Shown piece after piece: positions 28,240 to 37,756 of a DNA stretch of 47,069 bases. The notes under the pieces are model-generated. The model was not told the origin of the DNA, ran no database searches, and saw nothing but the letters and a program-made list of their open reading frames with translations. This DNA is from Chloroflexota bacterium (GTDB taxonomy: Bacteria; Chloroflexota; Chloroflexia; Chloroflexales; Roseiflexaceae). The number at the start of each line of letters is the position of its first letter. Position 1 is the first letter of the stretch. Made by a program: the position numbers and the translations under genes. The stretch lies in assembly GCA_016875555.1 (NCBI GenBank), contig VGPG01000003.1:1-47069 (forward strand). Direction: 5' to 3'.

Positions 28240-30276
28240 CTACGTTGTCGGTAACGCAAATTGGTCACGAAGGGATGCGAGCACATCAGGTGGATGGTGA
28301 CAGCGGAATGTGTGCGATCCCGCCACCTGTTGCCAGGGAGGTACCACGTCCGCACACAGGTGTGGGATAGCAATAGGACACCGCTGACGAAACGGACAAC
28401 CACCGTGTGTCAGCGTCGTATCATCGGCGGGTAGATTCACCTGTGGTTGCACCGTGCGACGTGGCACCGTCAGCACCGCACTGAGCAACTGCATGGTGTA
28501 TGGATGATGGGGCACCGCAAACACTTCGGCAGTCGCACCCTGCTCGCACACGTGGCCAGCAAACAACACGATGGCGGTATGTGCCACCGCCCGTACCACT
28601 GCCAGATCATGGGCAATAAACAGATAGGCGGTGCCCCGTTGCCGTTGGATGTCGACCAACAACTGCAGCAGCGATGCTTGCACCGACACATCGAGTGCAG
28701 ACACCACTTCGTCGCACACCACCACATCGGGATCCGCGAGGAATGCCCGGGCAATGGCCACGCGCTGTTTTTCACCACCAGAAAGCTGTTGTGGCACACG
28801 GTTCAGATACTGTTCGTCGAGGCGCATCTGCTGTAGCATGCTGATGGTATGAGGCAGTGCTTGGGCGCGCGTCCGCCCAAAAAATACCGCTTGTGGGCGG
28901 TACAACAGCTCAGCGACCGTGTGGCGGGGATTCAGCGATAGATCGGGGTTTTGGAAAATCAGCTGAATGCGCCGGCGTGCATCCTGGCTACGCTGTGTCA
29001 CGGTGGCGGGCAACACTGTTTCGTCCAGATATACATTACCTGCGGCAGGCTGATGCAAGCCGGTAATCACCCGTGCCAACGTCGATTTGCCACTGCCGCT
29101 CTCGCCCACCACCGCGCAGGTATGCCCGGGTGTGAGCGTGATATCGACCTGCGCAACCACCAGCTGGGGCGGAGTGCGCACCCACCAGCGCCAATCCGGC
29201 TGGTGGTAGGTGGCAGAAACCTGGCGCACTGCCAGTAGTGGTGTACCTTCGCCTACAGGTGCGCGGTCGAGGAGTGGTGTGGCCGTACTGTCCACATCGT
29301 CGTGTGTAGCCACCGTCTGCCAATGATGGCACCGCACCGCACGCGTATGCGCCACGAATTCCAGTGTGGGCGCCGTAGTGGCGCACACGGATTGTGCGAA
29401 TGCACAGCGATCCAAGAAAGCACATTGCTGGTCGGTTGCACTGCGGCGCATCTGTCCCGGCATGGCATACGGCAACCGTGTGGCGGTCAGTTGTGGCATG
29501 GCAGCAATCAGCCCACGCGTATACGGGTGGTGTGGCTGTTGAAAGACGTCGGCGGTATCACCCATTTCCACGACTTCGCCTGCATACATGACCATCACCT
29601 GCTGGCACGTCTGCGCAATCACCCCCAAATCATGACTGACCAGTACCATGGCCATATCCGTATCATTCGTCAATGCATGCAACAACGCCAGCAGTTGTGC
29701 CTGGGTGGTCACATCCAGCCCCGTGGTCGGCTCGTCGAGCACCAGCACCTTGGGCTGGCCAGCCAGCGCCATCGCCAAGGCGACCCGTTGTTGCTGGCCG
29801 CCAGACAACTGGTGAGGATAGCGGCGTGCGATACGCGCAGGATTGCGCAACCGCATGTCTGCCAGCAGTTGTACGACTCGCTGCCATGCGGCGTCGCCCT
29901 GCAGCTGCTGATGAATCTCGAGCACTTCGGCAATTTGTGCATACACCGTACGGTGTGGCGCCAACGACTGGCCAGCGTTTTGCGGCACCAGCGCAATCTC
30001 GGCGCCACGGATGTGTTGGAGTTGGGCGGGGGGCATGTCAAAGAGCTGCGCACCCGCATACGTGACTGTCCCGTGCACTCGCACGCCGGCGCCACGAATC
30101 ATGCCCAACAACGCATATGCCAACGTGCTTTTGCCACACCCAGACTCACCGACGACGCCAATGCGCATCCCTGGTGCGATGTGTACACTCACGTCACGCA
30201 CCACCGGGGTTACGGTGCTCGTCGTATTCGGGAATCCGATAGTCAGATTGTCCACACTCAGCAGTGGTGTATTCAT
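28240..30276 (-). CDS. Tandem ATPase of a peptide/nickel-type ABC importer (DppD-DppF fusion)
   Basis: The 678-residue protein carries two complete nucleotide-binding domains that are usually separate. Domain 1 has Walker A GESGCGKS (43-50), signature [15 protein letters not shown] and Walker [13 protein letters not shown]. Domain 2 has [23 protein letters not shown] and [12 protein letters not shown]. Each half ends with the oligopeptide/dipeptide C-terminal domain and its cysteines: [14 protein letters not shown] in the first and [15 protein letters not shown] in the second. These domains often hold a 4Fe-4S cluster. It energises the permeases encoded just upstream, and overlaps the second permease gene by 4 nt. 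Confidence 0.94.
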   Translation of the reverse strand: MNTPLLSVDNLTIGFPNTTSTVTPVVRDVSVHIAPGMRIGVVGESGCGKSTLAYALLGMIRGAGVRVHGTVTYAGAQLFDMPPAQLQHIRGAEIALVPQNAGQSLAPHRTVYAQIAEVLEIHQQLQGDAAWQRVVQLLADMRLRNPARIARRYPHQLSGGQQQRVALAMALAGQPKVLVLDEPTTGLDVTTQAQLLALLHALTNDTDMAMVLVSHDLGVIAQTCQQVMVMYAGEVVEMGDTADVFQQPHHPYTRGLIAAMPQLTATRLPYAMPGQMRRSATDQQCAFLDRCAFAQSVCATTAPTLEFVAHTRAVRCHHWQTVATHDDVDSTATPLLDRAPVGEGTPLLAVRQVSATYHQPDWRWWVRTPPQLVVAQVDITLTPGHTCAVVGESGSGKSTLARVITGLHQPAAGNVYLDETVLPATVTQRSQDARRRIQLIFQNPDLSLNPRHTVAELLYRPQAVFFGRTRAQALPHTISMLQQMRLDEQYLNRVPQQLSGGEKQRVAIARAFLADPDVVVCDEVVSALDVSVQASLLQLLVDIQRQRGTAYLFIAHDLAVVRAVAHTAIVLFAGHVCEQGATAEVFAVPHHPYTMQLLSAVLTVPRRTVQPQVNLPADDTTLTHGGCPFRQRCPIAIPHLCADVVPPWQQVAGSHTFRCHHPPDVLASLRDQFALPTT

Positions 30277-31112
30277 CGGCGTACACCACGATCAATGCCA
30301 AACACCTTGGCAATTTCGTCTGACACCACATTCAGCGACACCACCAACGTGGCCACCGCAATCATGGGGAAAATAGTGCCCCACGGCGACAGCACCAACA
30401 CCGCGCGATTTTCGTTGACCATCAACCCCCAATCGGGGGTCGGCGGATTCACGCCGAATCCGAGGAACGACAAACCACTCACGGAGAGCACAATCCACGA
30501 GGCGCGCATGGCAAATTCGACGCAGAGCACATCAAGAATATTGGGCAACAGTTCGACCCATACAATGTCGCTGACCCGTTCACCCCGCAGCCGAGCGGCC
30601 ACGATGAAGTCACGTGGGACATATTCTTGTACGGTGGCACGAATCACCCGTATCACACCTGGCATGTAACTCAACACCATTGCCAAAATGATGACCGGCG
30701 TGCCTGTACCAAGCCCAGTCACAATCACCAACAACAACAAAATCCCGGGGATTGAAATCACCGCATCGATTACCCGCATCGTGATTTCGTCGACAATCCC
30801 ACCGACATAGGCGACAATCACCCCAATCAGCCCGCCCAGCAAGACCGACAACACGGCACTCGCCAGGCTAATCACCAATGCTACTTGACCACCATAGATG
30901 ACTCGCGCCAAAATATCGCGCCCATAGCGGTCAGTACCAAAGACATGCTGGGAAGACGGTGCTTGGAACGCGTTATTCGTATCAATCGTGTTGGGTGGAT
31001 ACGGAGCCAACCACGGTGCACCGATGGCCATAATCAGGTGGATGGCCAGTAGCACGATGCCGATTAATGTCGGCAGTGAGATGTGAGGGAGCCATGGGCG
31101 CGATGACGACAT
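30273..31112 (-). CDS. ABC importer permease, DppC/OppC type
   Basis: The 279-residue inner membrane permease has about six helices. The N-terminal part contains HVFGTDRYGRDILARVIYG, a DppC/OppC hallmark. The ATPase-contacting EAA loop region lies around AARLRGERVSDIVWVELLP. It pairs with the DppB-type permease 12 nt upstream and overlaps the fused ATPase by 4 nt (ATGA). Confidence 0.93.
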   Translation of the reverse strand: MSSSRPWLPHISLPTLIGIVLLAIHLIMAIGAPWLAPYPPNTIDTNNAFQAPSSQHVFGTDRYGRDILARVIYGGQVALVISLASAVLSVLLGGLIGVIVAYVGGIVDEITMRVIDAVISIPGILLLLVIVTGLGTGTPVIILAMVLSYMPGVIRVIRATVQEYVPRDFIVAARLRGERVSDIVWVELLPNILDVLCVEFAMRASWIVLSVSGLSFLGFGVNPPTPDWGLMVNENRAVLVLSPWGTIFPMIAVATLVVSLNVVSDEIAKVFGIDRGVRR

Positions 31113-31124
31113 GCACTAATCCTG

Positions 31125-32093
31125 CTACTCATCAGCTACACGCCAATACTGCGTGCGCAGTCGTGGCGTCAACCACAAGGTGGCGATATCGGCCACGATG
31201 TTGATACCAATGTAAAACACTGCCCCTACAAGTCCTAGTGCCTGCACCAGCGGTAAATCGCGATCACTCACTGCTGACGTGAGCAATCGGCCAATCCCAG
31301 GGAAATTGAAGACGGTTTCGACGACCACCACCCCACCAATCAGCCACGCCACTGTCAAGGCAATCGCATTAATGGTCGGAATGAGTGCATTGGGGATGAT
31401 ATGGTGCCACACGACGCGCCGATGTGGCACACCCTTGAGGTACGCCATCTGGACATAGTCACTGTGTGCCACATCAATCACACTACTCCGCACCATGCGC
31501 AAAATATAGGCGACCATCACAATCACCAAGGTGACCGCAGGCAATATCATGCTGGGAAACAATGCTGTGAATGTGGCTTGCGGCTGTACAATGGTCACCG
31601 CGGGGAGGAGTGCCCAGATTACGCCAAAAAGCAGCATCAACAGCGAACCAATCACGAATTCGGGCAAACTCATGCCAATGAGCGAGAGTGTGGAAACCAA
31701 GGTATCGAACCACGTGTTGCGCTTTAGCCCTGCGACGACGCCGAGGAGCAACGAAAGCAGGACACCAATCACCCCCGCAATGCCACTTAACCACAGCGTA
31801 TTGCGTACCCGCTCACCGATGAGTGGTAAAATGGCTTGCTTTGGGCGCGCCAGTGAATATCCCCAATCGCCCTGCACAAACGCATACAACCAGTCCATGT
31901 AGCGCGCGCTGGCCGGACGGTCGAGTTGCAGTTGGGCGCGCAAAGCAGCCAGCCGCTTGGGCGTGGCATCACGCCCAAGCACTGCCGTCGCGACATCGCC
32001 AGGCAACACCTCGGTCGCCACAAAAATAATGGCCGCGACCACAAACAGTGTCACCAATGCGGAGAAACACCGACCGAATACATACGAAGCCAT
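31125..32093 (-). CDS. ABC importer permease, DppB/OppB type
   Basis: The 322-residue permease has about six helices. It opens with a membrane helix and the LPGDVATAVLGRDATP loop typical of DppB (LPGDPA type), and carries the EAA-like loop AYLKGVPHRRVVWHHIIPNA. The closing ETVFNFPGIGRLL is also characteristic. It starts 2 nt after the binding-protein gene stop. Confidence 0.94.
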   Translation of the reverse strand: MASYVFGRCFSALVTLFVVAAIIFVATEVLPGDVATAVLGRDATPKRLAALRAQLQLDRPASARYMDWLYAFVQGDWGYSLARPKQAILPLIGERVRNTLWLSGIAGVIGVLLSLLLGVVAGLKRNTWFDTLVSTLSLIGMSLPEFVIGSLLMLLFGVIWALLPAVTIVQPQATFTALFPSMILPAVTLVIVMVAYILRMVRSSVIDVAHSDYVQMAYLKGVPHRRVVWHHIIPNALIPTINAIALTVAWLIGGVVVVETVFNFPGIGRLLTSAVSDRDLPLVQALGLVGAVFYIGINIVADIATLWLTPRLRTQYWRVADE

Positions 32094-32095
32094 GG

Positions 32096-33634
32096 CTATC
32101 CTTCGAGTGTCACCTTCGCATAATCAAAGTAACGCGTGTTGATGTTTTTGACACGCTTGTGGGCCGCAGACAAAATATCGGTGAAGAATGGAATAATTGC
32201 GCCGCCTTCATCAGACAACAGCTGCTGTGCCTGCTGATAGACGGCTTTCCGTTGTGCATAGTCCAACTGTTGCCGTGCCTGATCGAGTAATCCGTCAAAG
32301 GTTGGATTGCTCCAGAAGGTTTCATTCCAGGTCGCCCCCGAACGATAGACTTCGTTGAGCACCTGATCGGCAGTACGCTCCCCCCACGATGAGCAACAGA
32401 ACGGCTTTTGCATCCAAATGTCATTCCAATACCCGTCTGCGGCTTCTTGTTGAATGTTGACGGTGATGCCAGCTTCTGCGGCCATTTCTTTGTAGAGTAC
32501 GGTCATCGGAATCATGTTGACATCAATGTCCGACGTATACAGCGTCACTTCGAGCCCGTTGGCAAACCCGGCCTCTGCGAGTAGTGCTTTGGCTTTGGCG
32601 AGATCACGAGGGCGCGGTACATCTTGATAGTACTGGTCACCGGACCAGACTGGATGATCTCCAGCAACTTTCCCATAGCCACGGAGCACCGATTTGACCA
32701 TGGCATCACGATCAATCACCAATTTCATAGCCGTACGTACACGCACATCATCAAACGGGGCAACCGTCGTATTCATCACAAAGACTGGCCAACTCCCAGA
32801 TGGGAGATTAATTAATACATAGTCTGGTTTTTGCTGAATCAGTGCCACGCTATCGGGACTCGTAGCCTCTAAATAGTCGACTTGATCGGCGAGTAGCGCA
32901 GAAATACGGCCCTGCGCATCAGCGATGCCCACAATGTCGACTTGGGCCACACCAGGTGCTCCATCCCAATAGGTGGGGTTTGCGACGACGGTCGTCACAC
33001 CTTCTGGTGCGAATTGCTTGAGGCTAAAGGGGCCAGTGCCTACACCCGTGGTATTGATAGCCTCGCCGATTCCATCTGGGATGATGTACATGGAATAATG
33101 CAACAACAAGAGTGGGAAATCAGCGTGGGGTTGATTGAGTGGGAAGACCACCGTATGGTCATCGGGAGCCTTGACTTCGGCGGTCTTGATAAGCGCCAAT
33201 ACGGCGGCTCCCGGCGATTCGAGCTTGGGATTCATCACATTGTTGAGGGTATACAGCACATCTTTGGCGGTAAACGGTGCGCCATTGTGAAAGGTCACAT
33301 TTTTGCGCAACGTGAACGTCCATTCCGTGGCCGCTTCGTTGGCTTGCCAAGATTCCGCTAATTCTGGTTTTAATTGACCAGTTTCATCCATACGGACGAG
33401 GCGATTGTACAACAACTCGATAGTCGGGAAAAAACGTACTGGTGACGCGGGATCTAATACCTCTTTCCCGGCCCATTCCAAGGTGTGCACCAAGCGCAAT
33501 GTGCCCGTACTCTTCTTATTTGCGTCCACATTATTCTGTGCGACTGGAACGGCACTACCGCAGGCGGTGTAGAGTCCTGCGACACCCAGTGTCGCTGCCA
33601 GACGCAAAAACTGCCGTCGATTCTGGATTGGCAT
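32096..33634 (-). CDS. Extracellular solute-binding protein (family 5) of the peptide/nickel-type importer
   Basis: The 512-residue lipoprotein belongs to the SBP_bac_5 group. The N-terminus has a twin-arginine-like RRQFLRLAA followed by a hydrophobic stretch and a lipobox-like YTACGS, so it may be exported by Tat and lipidated. The core has LVHTLEWAGKEVLDPASP, LAESWQANEAATEWTFTLRK, FHNGAPFTAKDVLYTLNN and later PRPRDLAKAKALLAEAGF, all typical. ATG 33634 has AGAGGAAAG upstream. It heads the importer operon, in order binding protein, DppB, DppC, ATPase fusion, isomerase. The ligand could be peptide, glycoside or metal chelate. Confidence 0.93.
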   Translation of the reverse strand: MPIQNRRQFLRLAATLGVAGLYTACGSAVPVAQNNVDANKKSTGTLRLVHTLEWAGKEVLDPASPVRFFPTIELLYNRLVRMDETGQLKPELAESWQANEAATEWTFTLRKNVTFHNGAPFTAKDVLYTLNNVMNPKLESPGAAVLALIKTAEVKAPDDHTVVFPLNQPHADFPLLLLHYSMYIIPDGIGEAINTTGVGTGPFSLKQFAPEGVTTVVANPTYWDGAPGVAQVDIVGIADAQGRISALLADQVDYLEATSPDSVALIQQKPDYVLINLPSGSWPVFVMNTTVAPFDDVRVRTAMKLVIDRDAMVKSVLRGYGKVAGDHPVWSGDQYYQDVPRPRDLAKAKALLAEAGFANGLEVTLYTSDIDVNMIPMTVLYKEMAAEAGITVNIQQEAADGYWNDIWMQKPFCCSSWGERTADQVLNEVYRSGATWNETFWSNPTFDGLLDQARQQLDYAQRKAVYQQAQQLLSDEGGAIIPFFTDILSAAHKRVKNINTRYFDYAKVTLEG

Positions 33635-33807
33635 ATGCTTTCCTCTCTTGACGATTGATTTTACTTCCCACAGATGTACACTACACTATCTGTATTAAAT
33701 ACACATGTAGGTCTTGTAAAATCATCTAGACGGATATGGATAATACAGATTGTATCTTCGATACCTATACCAATGTACCAGTATGTACGGTGTGCGCCTT
33801 GTCTCAC

Positions 33808-35493
33808 CTACGACAAACCCACCGTATTCCCCTGTGCGTCGATGTCGATGCGCTCGGCACCCGGGTGCGTAGGCAGGCCGGGCATGGTGCGCATATCACC
33901 CGCCAGCGGGTAGATGAATCCCGCCCCGGCCGCCAAACGCACTTCGCGGATGGGGAAGGCGTAGTCTTTGGGGGCGCCGATTTTGCTGGCGTCGTGGCTG
34001 AGCGAATACTGCGTTTTGGCCATACAGATGGGGAGATTGCCGTAGCCCAGCTGGGTGTATTTCTCGAGTTGTTTGCGTGCCTCGCTACTGTATTCCACGC
34101 TACTGGCGCCATAGATGGTGGTGGCCAAGGTCTCGATTTTTTTCTCGAGCGACCACGCCAAATCGTACAAATAGCGGAACGCCCCCGGCTGACCACAGGC
34201 CTGCTCCACCGCCGCCGCCAGCTCCTGCCCGCCGTCACCACCGGCCGCAAAGACGTTGCTTTCGACGGTGGCAAATGCCCCGGCGGCCTGGGCGATTTCT
34301 TTGACGACGGCAATTTCTTCGGCATGATCGCTGGGGAAGCGGTTGAGCGCAACCACTACTGGCCGCCCATATATGGCCGCATTGGCGATTTGGGCGCGCA
34401 AATTACTACATCCGGCCAGCACATCGTCAGCATTGGCGACGAGCAACCCGGGGTCGAGCGGCTTGCCGGCGACAATTTTGTAGCGCCCGCTATGCGCCTT
34501 GAGCGCGCGGATCGTGCAGACTAGCACGACGGCATCGGGGGTAACTCCCGAGACGCGGCTTTTGATGTGCACGAACTTCTCAAAACCGATGTCAGCACCG
34601 AATCCACTCTCCGTCACCACATAATCAGCCCGCGACAAGGCGACGCGGTCGGCCATCACCGACGAATTGCCGTGGGCGATATTGGCGAACGGGCCGCAGT
34701 GCACCAGCGCCGGCGAGTTTTCTAGGGTCTGGAGCAAATTGGGCTTGAGCGCTTCGCGGAGCAGCACCGTCATGGCGCCGGCCGCCTTGAGATCCTCGGC
34801 GGTGACGGGGGTGCCGTCTTTGCGTTGACCGATGACCATGCGCCCAAGCCTAGCCCGCAAATCGTGGATATCGCTGGCGAGCGACAAGACGGCCATCACC
34901 TCGGAGGCCACAGTAATGTCGAATCCGACTTGGCGCGGTGGACCGTCGCCTTTGGCCCCCAAGCCAACTACCACGTTGCGCAGGGCGCGGTCGCTGATGT
35001 CGAGTACGCGCGGCCAGCGTATCGAATACGGATCAATGTCAAGTTTGTTGCCGTGATGCAGGTGATTATCAATCATCGCCGCCAGCAAGTTGTGGGCGGC
35101 GCCAATCGCATGAATATCGCCGGTCAGATGCAGATTAAATTGCTCCATGGGCACCACTTGGCTGTAGCCACCGCCGGCTGCGCCGCCCTTGATGCCGAAT
35201 GTGGGACCCATTGAAGGTTGCCGGATGGCTACCACTGCCCGATGCCCACGTTTGGCCAACGCTTGACCGAGTCCAATAGTTGTGGTGGTTTTGCCCTCGC
35301 CGAGAGGGGTAGGTGTAATGGCGGTGACGACCACGTAGCGCGCTGTCCGCGGACCATGAATGGCGGCGGTGTCGATTTTGGCCATATGCCGACCATACGG
35401 CTCAATATACTGCTCTTCGATGCCGAGGTGTGAGGCTATCTGCCCGATTGGGTGTAATGTGGCTGCCTGCGCAATATCAAGATCTGATCGCAT
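33808..35493 (-). CDS. fhs: Formate-tetrahydrofolate ligase
   Basis: The 561-residue enzyme makes 10-formyl-THF from formate, THF and ATP. The P-loop region TPTPLGEGKTT lies at about residues 60-70, followed by the signature RQPSMGPTFGIKGGAAGGGYSQV region. ETDPN-type residues and the FGADIGFEKFVHIKSR segment support the call, as does the usual length (~557). ATG 35493 has GGGAGGA upstream. It supplies one-carbon units for purines and fMet, or acts in formate oxidation. It stands 173 bp upstream of the importer operon on the same strand; that gap shows no strong terminator. Confidence 0.96.
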   Translation of the reverse strand: MRSDLDIAQAATLHPIGQIASHLGIEEQYIEPYGRHMAKIDTAAIHGPRTARYVVVTAITPTPLGEGKTTTTIGLGQALAKRGHRAVVAIRQPSMGPTFGIKGGAAGGGYSQVVPMEQFNLHLTGDIHAIGAAHNLLAAMIDNHLHHGNKLDIDPYSIRWPRVLDISDRALRNVVVGLGAKGDGPPRQVGFDITVASEVMAVLSLASDIHDLRARLGRMVIGQRKDGTPVTAEDLKAAGAMTVLLREALKPNLLQTLENSPALVHCGPFANIAHGNSSVMADRVALSRADYVVTESGFGADIGFEKFVHIKSRVSGVTPDAVVLVCTIRALKAHSGRYKIVAGKPLDPGLLVANADDVLAGCSNLRAQIANAAIYGRPVVVALNRFPSDHAEEIAVVKEIAQAAGAFATVESNVFAAGGDGGQELAAAVEQACGQPGAFRYLYDLAWSLEKKIETLATTIYGASSVEYSSEARKQLEKYTQLGYGNLPICMAKTQYSLSHDASKIGAPKDYAFPIREVRLAAGAGFIYPLAGDMRTMPGLPTHPGAERIDIDAQGNTVGLS

Positions 35494-35524
35494 CGCTCAT
35501 CCTCCCTGAATCCATCTTGTGAGT

Positions 35525-35530
35525 ATCATA
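35525..35530 (-). promoter_or_regulatory. Possible -10 element of fhs
   Basis: On the - strand TATGAT lies about 31 bp before the fhs ATG. The -35 is not clear at 16-18 bp spacing. Confidence 0.35.
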
Positions 35531-35601
35531 GCAAAACACCGGGTGCGATGAAGTCTCAAGCCCCAATGGTGCGAACGCGGTGTGTGACGCATATCCCAAA
35601 G

Positions 35602-35637
35602 AAAAACCGCTGCACTGGAGTATGGCCGATGCAGCGG
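35602..35637 (-). terminator. Terminator of the isoaspartyl peptidase gene
   Basis: On the - strand CCGCTGCA and TGCAGCGG pair around a 15-nt loop, followed by TTTTT. It lies 15 bp after the stop codon of the peptidase gene. Confidence 0.8.
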
Positions 35638-35651
35638 AGGTCGAAAACGCT

Positions 35652-36596
35652 TTAGACGCCGGCACCATCTTGGCCGTCAGCAGTGCGCCAGGCATGGGCC
35701 ATGCGTGGTGTATTGAAAGCCCAGCCGACGCGCCCATGGCGATCCGCCAGAATACAACCGGCGATGCCTTTGGCGCGATTGGCCAAGTGCTCGATGGCCT
35801 TGGTGGCGGCATCTTGCGGGTGAATGTCATCGTGCAAGTTATCGACGGCGGTTTTGGCGAGCAGTACGCGCATAATAGACTCACCCCAGCCGGTGGTCGA
35901 ACAGCCGCCGAGCTCGTTCATGGCGTAGAGACCACCACCGAGAATCGGGGCATCGCCGACACGACCGACCATTTTGTAGCCGGTGCCGCCGGTTGAGGTG
36001 CCGGCCACAATCCAACCGTTGCTGTCAACGGCCACACACCCGACCGTGTCACCGGGGCGGTGCGGGTAGCCGCCGGCACTTAATTGTGCGTCGCGTTCGC
36101 CCGGAGGTGGCGTTGATGCGTGGTCTTTGCTGGTGTCGTAGGTTGATTTGATTTGCTCGTAGATCTTGAATTCGCGCTCAACAATCAACTCCTCGGGGTC
36201 ACAAAACGCCATACCGCGCTCTTTGGCAAAGCGCTCGGCGCCTTCGGCGACCAACATACCGGCTGGGCTATTGAGGACGTGACGGGCCAGTGTGATTGGG
36301 TTGCGGATACGGCGCACGCCGGCCACTGAGCCATAATACAGATTGTCGCCGTCCATGATGGCAGCGTCAAGCTCGACATAGCCACTACGGTTGAGCACTG
36401 AGCCGACGCCCGCATCAAAAATCGGTGCATCCTCAAGAATGCGCACGGCGGCCTCAACGGCATCCATGGCGCTGCCGCCATTGGCCAGAATCTGCCAGCC
36501 GGCATCACGGGCGGCGCGGCACCCGGCACGATGCTCTTCGACTTGGTCGTCGGGGATGGCCCATGCGCCACCGTGGACAATGATTGCAATCGACAT
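35652..36596 (-). CDS. Isoaspartyl peptidase / plant-type L-asparaginase
   Basis: The 314-residue protein is an N-terminal-nucleophile hydrolase. The autocleavage site and nucleophile Thr is T184 in GDTVGCVAVD, preceded by the usual low-complexity loop. Substrate residues are in GTSTGGTGYKMVGRVGDAPI and the AMNELGGCSTTGWGE region. The N-terminus IIVHGGAWAIPD is characteristic. The precursor cleaves itself into alpha and beta subunits and hydrolyses isoaspartyl dipeptides or asparagine. It has an AAGGA-type ribosome site, its own promoter and terminator, so it appears monocistronic. Confidence 0.94.
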   Translation of the reverse strand: MSIAIIVHGGAWAIPDDQVEEHRAGCRAARDAGWQILANGGSAMDAVEAAVRILEDAPIFDAGVGSVLNRSGYVELDAAIMDGDNLYYGSVAGVRRIRNPITLARHVLNSPAGMLVAEGAERFAKERGMAFCDPEELIVEREFKIYEQIKSTYDTSKDHASTPPPGERDAQLSAGGYPHRPGDTVGCVAVDSNGWIVAGTSTGGTGYKMVGRVGDAPILGGGLYAMNELGGCSTTGWGESIMRVLLAKTAVDNLHDDIHPQDAATKAIEHLANRAKGIAGCILADRHGRVGWAFNTPRMAHAWRTADGQDGAGV

Positions 36597-36637
36597 GCTG
36601 TGTCCTTGTGTTATGTGTCAAAATGAGTGATATCTGT

Positions 36638-36667
36638 ATTATAGCGATGAAGAGGATTGTGTGTCAG
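36638..36667 (-). promoter_or_regulatory. Promoter of the isoaspartyl peptidase gene
   Basis: On the - strand CTGACA (36662-36667) is separated by 18 bp from a perfect TATAAT (36638-36643). The -35 lies inside the first codons of the divergent APH gene. On the + strand, TATTAT (36637-36642) overlaps the same block and may be the APH gene's -10. Confidence 0.55.
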
Positions 36668-37668
36668 TACACTCTCGCGAATTTGCCACGATGAGCCAGC
36701 GCGCGCAACTCGCCGTATTGCGCCCAATTGCCGATCGCGCGAGCCGCGCATTTGGCGTGAATCCTGTATCGTTGCGCTGTATCAACCATGGATTTAATAC
36801 GACGTATGCGGTGACTGATACAACAGGGGCTAAGTACGCTCTGCGCCTCAACACGCATTCGCTCCGCGACTGTGCAGGTCTCTATGCCGAACAGCAATGG
36901 ATCTCGGCACTTGCCCAAACGACCAATGTGGTGGTGCCAACGCAGTTATACACGGATGCGGGTGAGCCGTTTGTCGAGCTGCCGTTTGCGCCGATGCACA
37001 AAACACTCGTCGCCACCATGGCGCGCTGGTTGCCTGGTCGTATCGTCGGCGCTCGACCGTCGCGTCACCAAGTGCGCCACATCGGCGCGACGATGGCGCA
37101 TCTGCATCGCCATAGTGCCCAGTGGCGCCCCACAGCCGATGCCCAGTTCCCGCTTGTCAATCAACCATTGATGAACAGCGAGGATCATTTGTCAGGTGTT
37201 GCGGCGCACCATATCTCAACAGAGATGCGTGCCTTGCTTGATACGGTGCGCCCCCGCGTTGCGCAAGTGTATGCTGCGCTCAATGCACATACCGCGGTGC
37301 AACCCATCCACGGGGATATGCATATTTACAACGTGATGTGGCATAACAATAATCTTGCAGTCTTTGATTTTGATGATGCCGGTCTTGGGTTACCGATTCA
37401 GGATGTGGCAATTACCTTGTACTATGTACGCGATATTCCGTATGCAGAAGACGAGTTGTGGGCTGGCTATCACAGCGTGAATCCCCAACTAACGGTTGCG
37501 CCTGAGGTTCTTGAAACGCTGTTGATTGGCCGTGGTATTTTGCTACTCAACGACCTCTTGGTCTTAACAAACCCGGCGGAAGCTGAATTTATTCCAGAGT
37601 ACCTGCGCCGCATGCAATTACGTCTGCAATACTTCGTTGATACGGGCGGATTTGCGCTCCTAAAATAA
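36661..37668 (+). CDS. APH/ChoK-type kinase (SrkA or homoserine kinase-like)
   Basis: The 335-residue protein has the protein-kinase-like phosphotransferase fold. The catalytic loop is HGDMHIYNVMW (217-227; D219), and the metal Asp lies in VFDFDDAG (about 236-238). INHGFNTTYAV is the glycine-loop part and YALRLN carries a basic strand. Such enzymes phosphorylate aminoglycosides, homoserine, choline or protein Ser/Thr; this one looks closest to the general phosphotransferase family with SrkA. A GTG at 36661 with AGAGGA upstream is the chosen start. It precedes an ABC exporter pair with its own likely promoter; a resistance role is possible but unproven. Confidence 0.8.
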   Translation: MSVHSREFATMSQRAQLAVLRPIADRASRAFGVNPVSLRCINHGFNTTYAVTDTTGAKYALRLNTHSLRDCAGLYAEQQWISALAQTTNVVVPTQLYTDAGEPFVELPFAPMHKTLVATMARWLPGRIVGARPSRHQVRHIGATMAHLHRHSAQWRPTADAQFPLVNQPLMNSEDHLSGVAAHHISTEMRALLDTVRPRVAQVYAALNAHTAVQPIHGDMHIYNVMWHNNNLAVFDFDDAGLGLPIQDVAITLYYVRDIPYAEDELWAGYHSVNPQLTVAPEVLETLLIGRGILLLNDLLVLTNPAEAEFIPEYLRRMQLRLQYFVDTGGFALLK

Positions 37669-37703
37669 GCCTGAAGCGCAGAGTATGGCGAATTGTTTGC
37701 TTG

Positions 37704-37709
37704 TATACT
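37704..37709 (+). promoter_or_regulatory. Possible -10 element of the ABC exporter genes
   Basis: TATACT lies about 48 bp before the first exporter ATG. No convincing -35 is seen at the normal distance. Confidence 0.35.
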
Positions 37710-37756
37710 ACACACACATCTTTTGAGACCCATAACGCAACGGGAAGCATGTAGGT

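Noticed and set aside
29302-30669. 455-codon + strand frame opposite the fused ATPase gene
   Set aside because: It mirrors the coding sequence of a clear two-domain ATPase and permease on the other strand; it is His/Arg-rich, as expected of a shadow frame.
35580-35996. 138-codon + strand frame opposite the isoaspartyl peptidase gene
   Set aside because: It lies over the 3' end of a well-supported gene and its terminator, with no ribosome site or recognisable content.
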